Shown here one piece after another: positions 26,838 through 34,250 of a stretch of DNA of 52,572 nucleotides. The notes beneath the pieces are model-generated. The model worked only from the letters and a program-made list of their open reading frames with translations. It had not been told where the DNA came from and did no database searches. Position 1 is the stretch's first letter; every line of letters starts with the position of its first letter. Made by a program: the position numbers and the translations under genes. This stretch comes from Gracilibacteraceae bacterium (GTDB lineage: Bacteria > Bacillota > Desulfitobacteriia > Desulfitobacteriales > Syntrophobotulaceae): contig JAISAH010000070.1 in assembly GCA_031266805.1 (NCBI GenBank), forward strand, positions 1-52,572, in the 5' to 3' direction.

Positions 26838-27027
26838 CAGTTCTTGCTTTGCCTGCGGTAAAGCAAGGCTTACAAAAGACGAAGTTGGCATAAACAAAAA
26901 AATGCTAGGCACTAAGATTAAACAGTTGTATTGTCTCGACTGTTTAGTCGATTATCTGGAAGTAACAGCTGATGAGTTGCTGGCAAAGATTGAGGAGTTC
27001 AAGGAGCAAGGCTGCAAACTATTCTAA
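26827..27027 (+). CDS. 66-residue zinc-ribbon protein at the end of the BREX operon
   Basis: The start ATG 26827 lies inside the last codons of brxL (11-bp overlap). The protein has two CxxC knuckles (CFACGK near 7 and YCLDCL near 39) separated by about 30 residues, followed by a charged helix. This fits a small zinc ribbon that could bind DNA or protein. An upstream in-frame ATG at 26809 is less likely. Family not recognised; its coupling to brxL suggests it works with that motor. Confidence 0.65.
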   Translation: MKDSSSCFACGKARLTKDEVGINKKMLGTKIKQLYCLDCLVDYLEVTADELLAKIEEFKEQGCKLF

Positions 27028-27031
27028 GCGC

Positions 27032-27086
27032 CGGCAAAAGAACCGCTCAACACGCCGCAAACCTGCGCCAGCGCCGCGCAGACTGT
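27032..27086 (-). pseudogene. Fragment of an ABC exporter gene (right copy of the 55-bp direct repeat)
   Basis: On the minus strand it still encodes VCAALAQVCGVLSGSF, matching the exporter segment AALALVCGVLSGSFAAS encoded near 12.7 kb. About 50 of 55 bases match 12701-12755 in the same orientation. It has no start or continuation on either side. It starts 4 bp after the last BREX gene, so it marks a junction of the island. It may come from this genome's exporter or from a close homologue in the donor. Confidence 0.7.
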
Positions 27087-27111
27087 AAAGTGGCTCGGAG
27101 GGGATCAATAA

Positions 27112-27663
27112 ATGGGAAACAAGATCACGCTTTATCATGGCACGATCTACGAGTTTGATAAAATCGACGTGACCAAGGGAAAAGGCCATAAGGATTTTGG
27201 GCGGGGGTTTTACACATCGCGGGATATTCATCACGCTGAACGTCTCGCCTCTCGGAACAGGAGCATTGAGGAAGAACGCCGCGCGCTGCGCGGAGTGAAA
27301 AAAAGTGTCACGTCCTGGCTTTACGCATTCGAATTCGACCTTGGCAACTTGGCGATACTTAACGTAAAAGAGTTTGCCGCAGCCGACATGGAGTGGATGC
27401 GATTCGTGGTCCAGGGCCGCGAAAGCAGGAACAACGCCCCGCAGCACGAATATGATATTGTAATAGGACCAACGGCCAACGACAACACTCGCGCGGCGAT
27501 ACAAACCGTTATACCGCTGGCCAGGGGACAGGTCCTGACGGATAAGGCCATTGAGGCGCTGATCGCGCTCATAGAACCGGGCAATCTGCCGCGGCAGTTT
27601 TTCTTCGGGACACAGCGCGCCGCCGACCTGCTCCGCTTGAGGGCGAGGAGGATGATCCGGTGA
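27112..27663 (+). CDS. DUF3990 protein, ADP-ribosyltransferase-like putative toxin
   Basis: 183 residues. The N-terminus LYHGTIYEFDKID followed by KDFGRGFYTSRDIHHAERLA is the DUF3990 pattern, thought to be an ADP-ribosyltransferase fold. Start ATG 27112 has GGAGGGG upstream. Its stop overlaps the GTG of the next small gene (GTGA, 27660-27663), and a DUF3791-like gene follows, an association seen in toxin-antitoxin-like loci. Target unknown. GC content lies between that of the BREX operon and the surrounding chromosome. Confidence 0.7.
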   Translation: MGNKITLYHGTIYEFDKIDVTKGKGHKDFGRGFYTSRDIHHAERLASRNRSIEEERRALRGVKKSVTSWLYAFEFDLGNLAILNVKEFAAADMEWMRFVVQGRESRNNAPQHEYDIVIGPTANDNTRAAIQTVIPLARGQVLTDKAIEALIALIEPGNLPRQFFFGTQRAADLLRLRARRMIR

Positions 27664-27905
27664 AAGAAATCAATGAAAATATCATCGAAATTTGCATAGG
27701 CTCCATCACGGCTCAGGTCGCCGACAGTTACGCTGAAAAACACGGCGTCTCTGTGACTGACGCCCTGCGGCTGTTCATGGCGGCGAAAACATATGAGCTG
27801 CTGGCGAATCCCAAGGCATATCTGTATCTTGAAGCGGCGCCCTATGTGGAAGATATGCTGGACGCGGAATTGTCCGGCGACTGGGAAAGCTGGATGGAGG
27901 TGTAG
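27660..27905 (+). CDS. 81-residue small protein, putative antitoxin component
   Basis: GTG start at 27660 with AGGAGG upstream, overlapping the DUF3990 gene by 4 bp. Acidic, mostly helical (QVADSYAEKHGVSVTDALRLF, then AAPYVEDML). No DNA-binding motif is evident. Position between a DUF3990 gene and a DUF3791-like gene suggests it is part of the same cassette. Family not firmly recognised. Confidence 0.6.
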   Translation: MKEINENIIEICIGSITAQVADSYAEKHGVSVTDALRLFMAAKTYELLANPKAYLYLEAAPYVEDMLDAELSGDWESWMEV

Positions 27906-27907
27906 AG

Positions 27908-28168
27908 GTGGAAACCCGGAAGTTCAATGAGGTCGCCTATTTTCAGGCGGGTATCGCGAGAAAATATATGCGGCGGCACGATCTCACGCCTCTGCAGTTC
28001 GTCGAGATGGACAAACGGTATCATATCCTGCGTCTGCTGGAAGTCGGATACGAGCCGTTTCACCTCACCGGCGACGAGGGCGTCCTTGACGAGATCGATG
28101 AAATAGTGGCGGAGCAGCAAGCGGCAATCTCCGATATGAGTGCAAGCTGTTCATCGCCAAAAGTCTGA
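27908..28168 (+). CDS. DUF3791-like small protein, putative antitoxin; 3' end runs into the GNAT gene
   Basis: 86 residues from GTG 27908, with GGAGGTG 5 bp upstream. The pattern FQAGIARKYMRRHDLTPLQF, then YHILRLLEVGYEPFHLTG and a DEIDEIVAE ending, fits DUF3791, a usual partner of DUF3990. The last dozen residues (after about ISDM) are antisense to conserved C-terminal codons of the convergent GNAT-DUF1801 gene, so they are probably read-through past the original stop. It overlaps that gene by 109 bp. Confidence 0.65.
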   Translation: METRKFNEVAYFQAGIARKYMRRHDLTPLQFVEMDKRYHILRLLEVGYEPFHLTGDEGVLDEIDEIVAEQQAAISDMSASCSSPKV

Positions 28169-29022
28169 TACGGAAACTGGATCGCTCCCTTGCTTGTCTT
28201 ATATTTCTCCAATCGCGACGCGAAGCGCGTCATGGCCTCCGTACCCGGATAAATGCCGAAGTGCTTTTTTTGCGCGGCGAAATGAATCAGGTTATGCCCG
28301 CGCCAAAACGTCGGCATTTGCCACGATATTTTCTCAATAGCTTCCGGCGCGGCGCTTTGGATCGCGCCGCGGACCCGTCGCAGGATCGGCTGAACAGCGA
28401 GCGGCTGCGCGTCAATATACTCGTCTATGTCCATCGGCTCGGCAAGCGTTGCGTTTAACGCGTCGGATTCCGCTTTATTAAGCGCAAAATAAACCTCATC
28501 GCAAATCAACCGGCCGCAAACGCCGTCCAGCGCGCCGTCATAAAGAGGCAGAGCCATAAACGCCGGAAAGTTTTCACCGTCGGCGGTCGTTATGCCAAAC
28601 TCCGAAGCGGGCCTGAAACCGAAGCGCGGATAGTAGCTCTCGTGGCCGAAAATCAGCACGGCGCGGTATCCAAGCTCGCGGGCGATTTCCAGCGTCTGGC
28701 GTATCAACGCGCTGCCAACACCGCCGCGCTGATACTTGGGTAAAACGCTGACGGGACCGAAGGTGAGAGTCTCCCATTCGCCGCCGTCGCCCGCAACTTT
28801 GCTCCGCGTGTACATGATGCTGCCAATAACGGAACCGTTCAACTCCGCGACATAATCAAGTTTCGGCACGAACGCGGCACAGCTTCGCAATTTGCGTGCG
28901 AGCAACGCCTCCATTCCGTCGTCGTTCGCGCCGGCAGGCGGGGCGTCGTGAAAAGCGCGATAGGTGATTTGCTCCACAGTTTTCCAATCGGACTTTTTCT
29001 CAAGACGAAGCGTTGTCTCCAC
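28060..29022 (-). CDS. GNAT acetyltransferase fused to a DUF1801 domain
   Basis: 320 residues from GTG 29022, chosen because GAGGAG lies 8 bp upstream. Residues 1-180 are a GNAT domain with the acetyl-CoA loop VLPKYQRGGVGSALI. After a linker (SDALNATLAEPMDID) comes a DUF1801/YdhG-like domain (EKISWQMPTFW, HFGIYPGTEAM, KGAIQFPYQ). The natural domain seems to end near EIAACCSA; the last 15 Ser/Arg-rich residues are antisense to the DUF3791 gene. It overlaps the 3' end of the upstream ABC gene by 23 bp. Substrate unknown. Confidence 0.8.
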   Translation of the reverse strand: METTLRLEKKSDWKTVEQITYRAFHDAPPAGANDDGMEALLARKLRSCAAFVPKLDYVAELNGSVIGSIMYTRSKVAGDGGEWETLTFGPVSVLPKYQRGGVGSALIRQTLEIARELGYRAVLIFGHESYYPRFGFRPASEFGITTADGENFPAFMALPLYDGALDGVCGRLICDEVYFALNKAESDALNATLAEPMDIDEYIDAQPLAVQPILRRVRGAIQSAAPEAIEKISWQMPTFWRGHNLIHFAAQKKHFGIYPGTEAMTRFASRLEKYKTSKGAIQFPYQTFGDEQLALISEIAACCSATISSISSRTPSSPVR

Positions 29023-30790
29023 TCCCAATTCTCCTCTCTCCACTCGCCCACATATCCGCGGACAGGCAGTACAGGCGGTAATAGACCCCGCGGCGCGCCA
29101 TCAGTTCCTCATGGCTGCCCTGCTCTTCAATGCCGTTTTCCGTGAGGACCAAAATGACCGTGGCGTTGCGGATCGTCGTCAGCCGGTGGGCGATGGTAAA
29201 AGTCGTACGCCCTTTGGCAAGTTTTTCCAGCGACTGCTGCACCAGACGCTCGCTCTCGTTGTCCAAAGCGGACGTGGCCTCGTCTAAAATGAGGATGGGC
29301 GGATTTTTCAAAAAAGCCCGGGCGATGCTGACCCGCTGTTTTTGCCCGCCGGACAGGCGCACCCCTCTTTCCCCGACATAGGTGTCGTAGCCGTCCGGCA
29401 GCGCGGCAATGAACTCATGCGCGCCGGCCTGCTCCGCGGCCGCCCGGATTTCCTCCGGGGAAGCGCCCGGTTTGCCGTAAGCGATGTTTTCCGCCACGGA
29501 ACCGGCGAACAGATACACATCCTGCTGCACCACCCCGATGTGCGAGCGCAGGGAATGAAGCGTATAGGCGCGGATATCCTCGCCGTCCAGACGGACGGCG
29601 CCGGCGCTGACGTCGTAAAAACGCGGGATGAGGCTGCAAAGCGTCGTCTTGCCGCTGCCGGAAGAGCCGACCAGCGCCACGTTTTCCCCGGGCGCGACGT
29701 GCAGATTGATATTCGATAGCACATCTCGCTCGTTTTCGTTATAGTGAAAACTCACCCGGTCAAAATCCACGCCGCCGCGTGTCTCCGTGAGCGGAACCGC
29801 GCCGGGTGCGTCCGTGATATCAGGCTCGGCGTCCATTATTTCAATGAAACGCTCCACCCCCGTCATGCCGCGCTGAAACTGCTCGGTGAACTCCACGATC
29901 CGCCGGATAGTCGTGAGCAAAGTCGTCACATAAAGCAGATACGCCACCAGATCGGCCGCCTCGATGCGACCATTGATCATAAAGAGAGAACCGGCCACCA
30001 CCACCGCTAGATACATCAGCCCGTCAAAGGCGCGGGTCATCGTCTGAAAACCGGCCATATAGCGGTATTGCTCCCGCTTGATATTCAGAAATTCCTCATT
30101 GCCTTCCTCGAACTTTTCTTCCTCCAGATGTTCGTTGGCAAAGGCTTTGACGACGCGGACTCCCAGCAGGCTGTCCTCGACGCGGGCGTTGATCTCCCCG
30201 ATCTGATTGCGCGATTTTTTGAAAGCGCGGCGCATCCGCCGGTTGAAGTAAAAAGCACCGGCGAACATGAGCGGCAGAATGAGGAAGATGATGAGCGTCA
30301 GGCCCCAGTCCATCGTGGAGAGGATGGCGAAGGCCGCCGTCAGTTTCAGGGCGGCGATGAAAAACTCCTCCGGGCAATGGTGCGAAAATTCTGTCACGTC
30401 AAAAAGATCGCTCGTCACCCTAGCCATGATCTGCCCGATTTTCATATTATCGAAAAACGAATAGTTCATCCGCTGCAAATGGGTGAAAAGGTCGCGGCGC
30501 ATATCCGTCTCGATGCGCGCCCCCATGACGTGCCCGATGTTGGCCATATAATAGTTGGCAAAAGCGTCGATCACGCGCAGCGCCAGATAAAGCCCGCCCA
30601 AGATCAGGATCGTGCGGGCCGTCAGCAGCGTCAGGTCGCGCATCCCCGCGTTGGTGATATAGCGGACGATCAGGGGGAGTATCAGCTCGCAAACCGTCGT
30701 CAGCGCGGCGCAAAAAAGATCCATCGCCAAAATAGCGCGGTATTTTTTGTAATACGGCAAAAAGCGCCGCAATAAAGTCGTCGTTTTCAT
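29000..30790 (-). CDS. ABC exporter (fused membrane and ATPase domains)
   Basis: 596 residues: six-helix exporter membrane domain (about 15-310), then an ATPase domain with Walker A GSSGSGKTT near 374, signature LSGGQKQRV, Walker B ILILDEATSALD with its Glu near 498, and His in TIAHRLTTI. All catalytic residues are present, so it may act as a homodimer, MsbA/LmrA-style. Start ATG 30790 is preferred over GTG 30811 but neither has a strong ribosome site. The last 14 residues (ASGERRIGSGDNASS region) are encoded beside and within a polypurine repeat and look non-native. Confidence 0.85.
   Translation of the reverse strand: MKTTTLLRRFLPYYKKYRAILAMDLFCAALTTVCELILPLIVRYITNAGMRDLTLLTARTILILGGLYLALRVIDAFANYYMANIGHVMGARIETDMRRDLFTHLQRMNYSFFDNMKIGQIMARVTSDLFDVTEFSHHCPEEFFIAALKLTAAFAILSTMDWGLTLIIFLILPLMFAGAFYFNRRMRRAFKKSRNQIGEINARVEDSLLGVRVVKAFANEHLEEEKFEEGNEEFLNIKREQYRYMAGFQTMTRAFDGLMYLAVVVAGSLFMINGRIEAADLVAYLLYVTTLLTTIRRIVEFTEQFQRGMTGVERFIEIMDAEPDITDAPGAVPLTETRGGVDFDRVSFHYNENERDVLSNINLHVAPGENVALVGSSGSGKTTLCSLIPRFYDVSAGAVRLDGEDIRAYTLHSLRSHIGVVQQDVYLFAGSVAENIAYGKPGASPEEIRAAAEQAGAHEFIAALPDGYDTYVGERGVRLSGGQKQRVSIARAFLKNPPILILDEATSALDNESERLVQQSLEKLAKGRTTFTIAHRLTTIRNATVILVLTENGIEEQGSHEELMARRGVYYRLYCLSADMWASGERRIGSGDNASS
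29030..29045. repeat. Second copy of the 16-base polypyrimidine repeat
   Basis: TCTCCTCTCTCCACTC, identical to 4723-4738. On the minus strand it supplies the purine-rich ribosome site of the GNAT gene and lies within the 3' coding end of the ABC exporter gene. Confidence 0.5.
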
Positions 30791-30841
30791 AGTCCAATGT
30801 TCACTCGTCACTGTGAGGCGGTAGCGCCGCGGCAGTCCAGT

Positions 30842-32848
30842 TTATATCAAAAATGGGGCGATAATCAGGGAAATCGTGCCCATGACCTTGATCAAAGCGT
30901 TCAGGGAGGGGCCGGAAGTGTCCTTGAACGGATCGCCGACCGTGTCGCCCACGACCGCCGCCTTATGGGCGTCCGAGCCTTTGCCGCCGTGATGGCCTTC
31001 CTCGATGTATTTTTTCGCGTTATCCCAGGCTCCGCCGGCGTTGGCCATAAAAACCGCCATGAGGAAACCGGCAAACGTGCCGCCGGCCAGCATGCCGCCC
31101 AGCGCTTCCCGTCCGAGCAGGAAACCGACGGCCAGCGGCGTCAGCACCGCCAAAAGGCCGGGAATAATCATCTCGCGGATGGCCGCCTTGGTGGAAATAT
31201 CGACGCAGGCCGCGTAATCCGGCTTGCCCGTACCCTCCATGATGCCGGGGATCTCCCGGAACTGGCGGCGCACTTCGCCGATCATGTCAAAAGCGGCTTT
31301 GCCCACGGCCTGCATGGCGTAGGCCGAGAAGAGAAACGGCAGAGCGGCGCCGAGGAAAAGGCCGATGATGGTCGTCGAGTTCAGGATGTCGATCCGTTCT
31401 ATATGGGCCAGTTCGGCGTAAGCGTGAAACAGGGCCAGAGCCGTCAGAGCCGCCGAACCGATGGCGAATCCTTTGGCCACGGCCGCCGTCGTATTGCCGA
31501 CCGCGTCGAGTTTATCCGTCGTCTTGCGCACGTTCGGCTCCAGCTCCGCCATTTCGGCGATGCCGCCCGCGTTGTCCGCCACCGGGCCGAAGGAGTCGAT
31601 AGCCACGATAATCCCAGCCGTCGAAAGCATGGCCATCGCCGCCATCGCGATGCCGAAAACGCCCGCCGCCTGGAAAGCCGCGTAAGTAGCGGCGCAAATG
31701 GTCAGCACCGGCAGGGCCGTGCTTTTGAGGCCGACGGCCAGACCGGAGATCAAAACCGTCGCCGCTCCCGTTTCCGCGGACGCGGCAATCGACTGAGCCG
31801 GTTTTTTCTGATTGGAGGTGAAATGCTCCGTGATCAGGCCGATGAGGATATTGACGATCAGGCCGCACATAATAGCGATGAAGACGCCGTTGGGCGTGAT
31901 GACCTGTCCGGAGGCCGTCACATGTTCCGGGGGCAGCATCAGATGCACGAGGGCAAAAGACCCGGCGGCCGTCAGGATGTTCGTCCCCCACAGCCCCTGA
32001 TTCAGAGCCATTTGCGGGTTGGCCTTCTCACCTGTGCGCACGAAAAAGCTGGCGATGATCGAGCTGAGGATGCCGACGGCGCCGATGGCGAGAAAAAGCC
32101 ACTCGCCGACGCCCGAGCCGCTGAAGACCGAATAGCCGATGAGCATGCCCGCGATGGTCGTCGCGGCGTAGGACTCAAAGAGGTCGGCCCCCATGCCGGC
32201 GGTGTCGCCGACGTTATCGCCGACGTTATCGGCGATGACAGCCGGGTTGCGCGGGTCGTCCTCCGGGATGCCGGCTTCGACCTTGCCCACGAGATCGGCG
32301 CCCACGTCGGCCGCTTTGGTGTAAATCCCGCCGCCCACGCGGGCAAAGAGGGCGATGGCGCTGGCCCCGAAGGCGAAGGAATTTATCGTTTCCGCGTTAT
32401 GAAAGATCATGAACAGCCCCGACACTCCCAAAAGCCCCAGCCCGGCCACGGAGAACCCCATGACGGAGCCGGCGCGGAACGAGACGCCGAGCGCTTTGTT
32501 CAAACTGGAGCGCGCGGCCTCGGTCGTACGCGCGTTCGCCCGCGTCGTGATGGACATGCCGACATAGCCGGCCAGAGCGGACGCGGCGGCGCCGGTCAAA
32601 AAAGAAACCGCCGCTTCCCAGCCTTTGGCGAAAAACAGGGCCAGAAAAATCACCGCGACAAAAGGGATCAGCGTTTTATACTGACGGTTCAGGTAAGCCA
32701 TAGCGCCTTCCTGGATCGCCTTGGAAATTTCTCTCATTTTATCGTTGCCGGCGCTCTCCTTCAGAACGCTGGCGGCAAAACCGGCCGCGACCGCCAAACC
32801 GACGACGCCGGCGGCGGCCGCTATTAAAGGCGTTGACTCGAACCCCAT
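30842..32848 (-). CDS. hppA: K+-dependent membrane-bound pyrophosphatase (H+ or Na+ pump)
   Basis: 668 residues, about 16 membrane helices. Hydrolyses pyrophosphate to pump H+ or Na+ across the membrane. The substrate site motifs are present: GGGIYTKAADVGADLVGKVE and DNVGDNVGD. The GNTTAAVAKG segment has Ala where K+-independent enzymes have Lys, so this is the K+-dependent class, which includes Na+ pumps. Start ATG 32848 with GGAGG upstream. It lies downstream of secG across a palindromic repeat. Ion specificity cannot be settled by reading alone. Confidence 0.93.
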   Translation of the reverse strand: MGFESTPLIAAAAGVVGLAVAAGFAASVLKESAGNDKMREISKAIQEGAMAYLNRQYKTLIPFVAVIFLALFFAKGWEAAVSFLTGAAASALAGYVGMSITTRANARTTEAARSSLNKALGVSFRAGSVMGFSVAGLGLLGVSGLFMIFHNAETINSFAFGASAIALFARVGGGIYTKAADVGADLVGKVEAGIPEDDPRNPAVIADNVGDNVGDTAGMGADLFESYAATTIAGMLIGYSVFSGSGVGEWLFLAIGAVGILSSIIASFFVRTGEKANPQMALNQGLWGTNILTAAGSFALVHLMLPPEHVTASGQVITPNGVFIAIMCGLIVNILIGLITEHFTSNQKKPAQSIAASAETGAATVLISGLAVGLKSTALPVLTICAATYAAFQAAGVFGIAMAAMAMLSTAGIIVAIDSFGPVADNAGGIAEMAELEPNVRKTTDKLDAVGNTTAAVAKGFAIGSAALTALALFHAYAELAHIERIDILNSTTIIGLFLGAALPFLFSAYAMQAVGKAAFDMIGEVRRQFREIPGIMEGTGKPDYAACVDISTKAAIREMIIPGLLAVLTPLAVGFLLGREALGGMLAGGTFAGFLMAVFMANAGGAWDNAKKYIEEGHHGGKGSDAHKAAVVGDTVGDPFKDTSGPSLNALIKVMGTISLIIAPFLI

Positions 32849-32881
32849 GATTTACCTCCAGAATTTAATTACACCTCAGCT

Positions 32882-32965
32882 CCCGTCATTCCGGACCCCG
32901 TCCGGAATCCAAACTGCGACAGGGAACGGGGATGGATTCCGGCATAACGCCGGAATGACGGCGGG
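32882..32965. repeat. Imperfect palindromic repeat between secG and hppA
   Basis: The outer arms are CCGTCATTCCGG (32883-32894) and CCGGAATGACGG (32950-32961); inner arms CCGGAATCC (32902-32910) and GGATTCCGG (32934-32942). The whole could fold into a long hairpin. It resembles REP/MITE-type dispersed intergenic palindromes. It could also act as a processing or attenuation site between secG and hppA. Confidence 0.7.
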
Positions 32966-32980
32966 GGCAGTAACGGTTTT

Positions 32981-33208
32981 TTACCCAAAAAGCGACAAGG
33001 CGAGCGAACTGGCCAGAAAGACGACCGCGAAAACAATACCCAGCTTGGATATGGCCCCTTCTTTGCTCTTGCCGGCTTTGCCAAAAAACTGCTCGCCCGC
33101 GCCGGCGATGGAGCCGGATAATCCGGCGCTTTTGCCGGATTGCAGCAAAACCGTGATGATGATCCCTATCGAACTGATGATGAGCAGTATGACGATAAAT
33201 AAATCCAT
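32981..33208 (-). CDS. secG: Preprotein translocase subunit SecG
   Basis: 75 residues with two membrane helices (about 3-22 and 53-72) separated by the conserved loop with VLLQSGKSAGLSGSI and GAGEQFFGK. SecG assists SecYE in protein export. ATG 33208 is chosen over GTG 33217 because AGAGGT lies 8 bp upstream. A good promoter lies just upstream; hppA follows beyond the palindromic repeat. Confidence 0.93.
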   Translation of the reverse strand: MDLFIVILLIISSIGIIITVLLQSGKSAGLSGSIAGAGEQFFGKAGKSKEGAISKLGIVFAVVFLASSLALSLFG

Positions 33209-33244
33209 TTGCGGCACCTCTCATAAAGAAATAATTCAACCTTA

Positions 33245-33273
33245 ATCGTAACACAATTTATAGTTTTAATCAA
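33245..33273 (-). promoter_or_regulatory. Sigma-70-type promoter for secG
   Basis: On the minus strand TTGATT (33273-33268), 17-bp spacer, TACGAT (33250-33245), about 40 bp before the secG start codon. The surrounding stretch is AT-rich. Confidence 0.6.
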
Positions 33274-33308
33274 ATCATTTTTGTTTTTTCTTTTCGGGCG
33301 ACTGTCGC

Positions 33309-34250
33309 TTACTTTTTTCGGGCCACTGCCGCCCGCGCCGCCGCGGCTACCGCCGCCGGCGTCAGGCCGTATTTGGCCAGCAGCGCGTCCGGCTGTCCCG
33401 ATTCGCCGAAACAGTCGCGCACCCCGACGCGCTCAAGCGGAACCGGGCAGCCCTCGCCCAACGCTTCCGCCACGGCGGAGCCCAGACCGCCGATGATGCT
33501 GTGTTCTTCCGCCGTCACCACCGCTCCGGCACGGGCGGCCCAAAAGAGCAAGGTTTCCGTGTCCAGGGGCTTGACGCTGGCGCCGTTCAGCACCGCGGCC
33601 TCTATCCCCTCCGCCGCCAATATCTCCGCCGCTTGGAGCGCCGCCGCCACCATCAGGCCGTTGGCGACGATGACCGCGTCCCGCCCTTCGCGCAGCACGT
33701 TCATCCGCCCGATCTCGAACCGGTAATCGGCGCCGAACAGCACCGGCACGGCCGGCCGGCCCAGACGGATGTACACCGGCCCCGCGCGGGCCGCCGCCGC
33801 CCGCACGACCAGCCGAGTTTCCACGGCGTCCGCCGGGGCCAGCACCGTCATATGCGGCACGGCCCGCAGCCAGGCGACGTCTTCCAGCGCCTGATGCGAA
33901 GCGCCGTCCTCGCCGACGGTCAATCCGGCGTGGGTGGCGGCGATCTTGACATTGAGCCGCGGGTAGGCGATCGAGTTGCGGATCGGCTCCAGCGCCCGCC
34001 CGGCGGCAAAAATCGCGAAGGTGCTGGCGAAGGGGATCAGGCCCCCGGCGGCCAAGCCGGCGGCAAAACCCATCATATCCTGTTCGGCGATCCCCATGTT
34101 AAAAAAACGCTCCGGATAAGCCCGCGCGAAAAGACTGGTCTTGGTCGAGCCGGACAGGTCGGCGTCTAGGGCGACGACGCGCGGATCCTCGGCGCCGAGA
34201 GCCAGAAGCTCCTGCCCGTAGGCGTCTCGTGTGGCAATATTTTCCGTCAT
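33309..34250 (-). CDS. Transketolase, C-terminal subunit
   Basis: 313 residues covering the pyrimidine-binding and C-terminal transketolase domains as a separate protein. Seen: the FNMGIAEQDMMGFAAGLA segment with the catalytic Glu that activates thiamine diphosphate, ATHAGLTVGEDGASHQ, and the C-terminal VTAEEHSIIGGLG. Start ATG 34250 overlaps the stop of the N-terminal subunit gene (ATGA). The split form is common in Clostridia and archaea; it acts in the non-oxidative pentose phosphate pathway. Confidence 0.92.
   Translation of the reverse strand: MTENIATRDAYGQELLALGAEDPRVVALDADLSGSTKTSLFARAYPERFFNMGIAEQDMMGFAAGLAAGGLIPFASTFAIFAAGRALEPIRNSIAYPRLNVKIAATHAGLTVGEDGASHQALEDVAWLRAVPHMTVLAPADAVETRLVVRAAAARAGPVYIRLGRPAVPVLFGADYRFEIGRMNVLREGRDAVIVANGLMVAAALQAAEILAAEGIEAAVLNGASVKPLDTETLLFWAARAGAVVTAEEHSIIGGLGSAVAEALGEGCPVPLERVGVRDCFGESGQPDALLAKYGLTPAAVAAAARAAVARKK

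Noticed and set aside
13154-27027. Reading the island as a classical Dnd (dndABCDE) system
   Set aside because: No DndD, DndE or DndA-like gene is present, while PglZ, BrxC and BrxL hallmarks are clear; BREX type 4-like fits better.
30797-32827. 676-codon open frame antisense to hppA
   Set aside because: The hppA strand encodes all pyrophosphatase motifs. The antisense product is Arg/His/Gly-rich and lacks any family pattern, a usual by-product of GC-rich codon bias.
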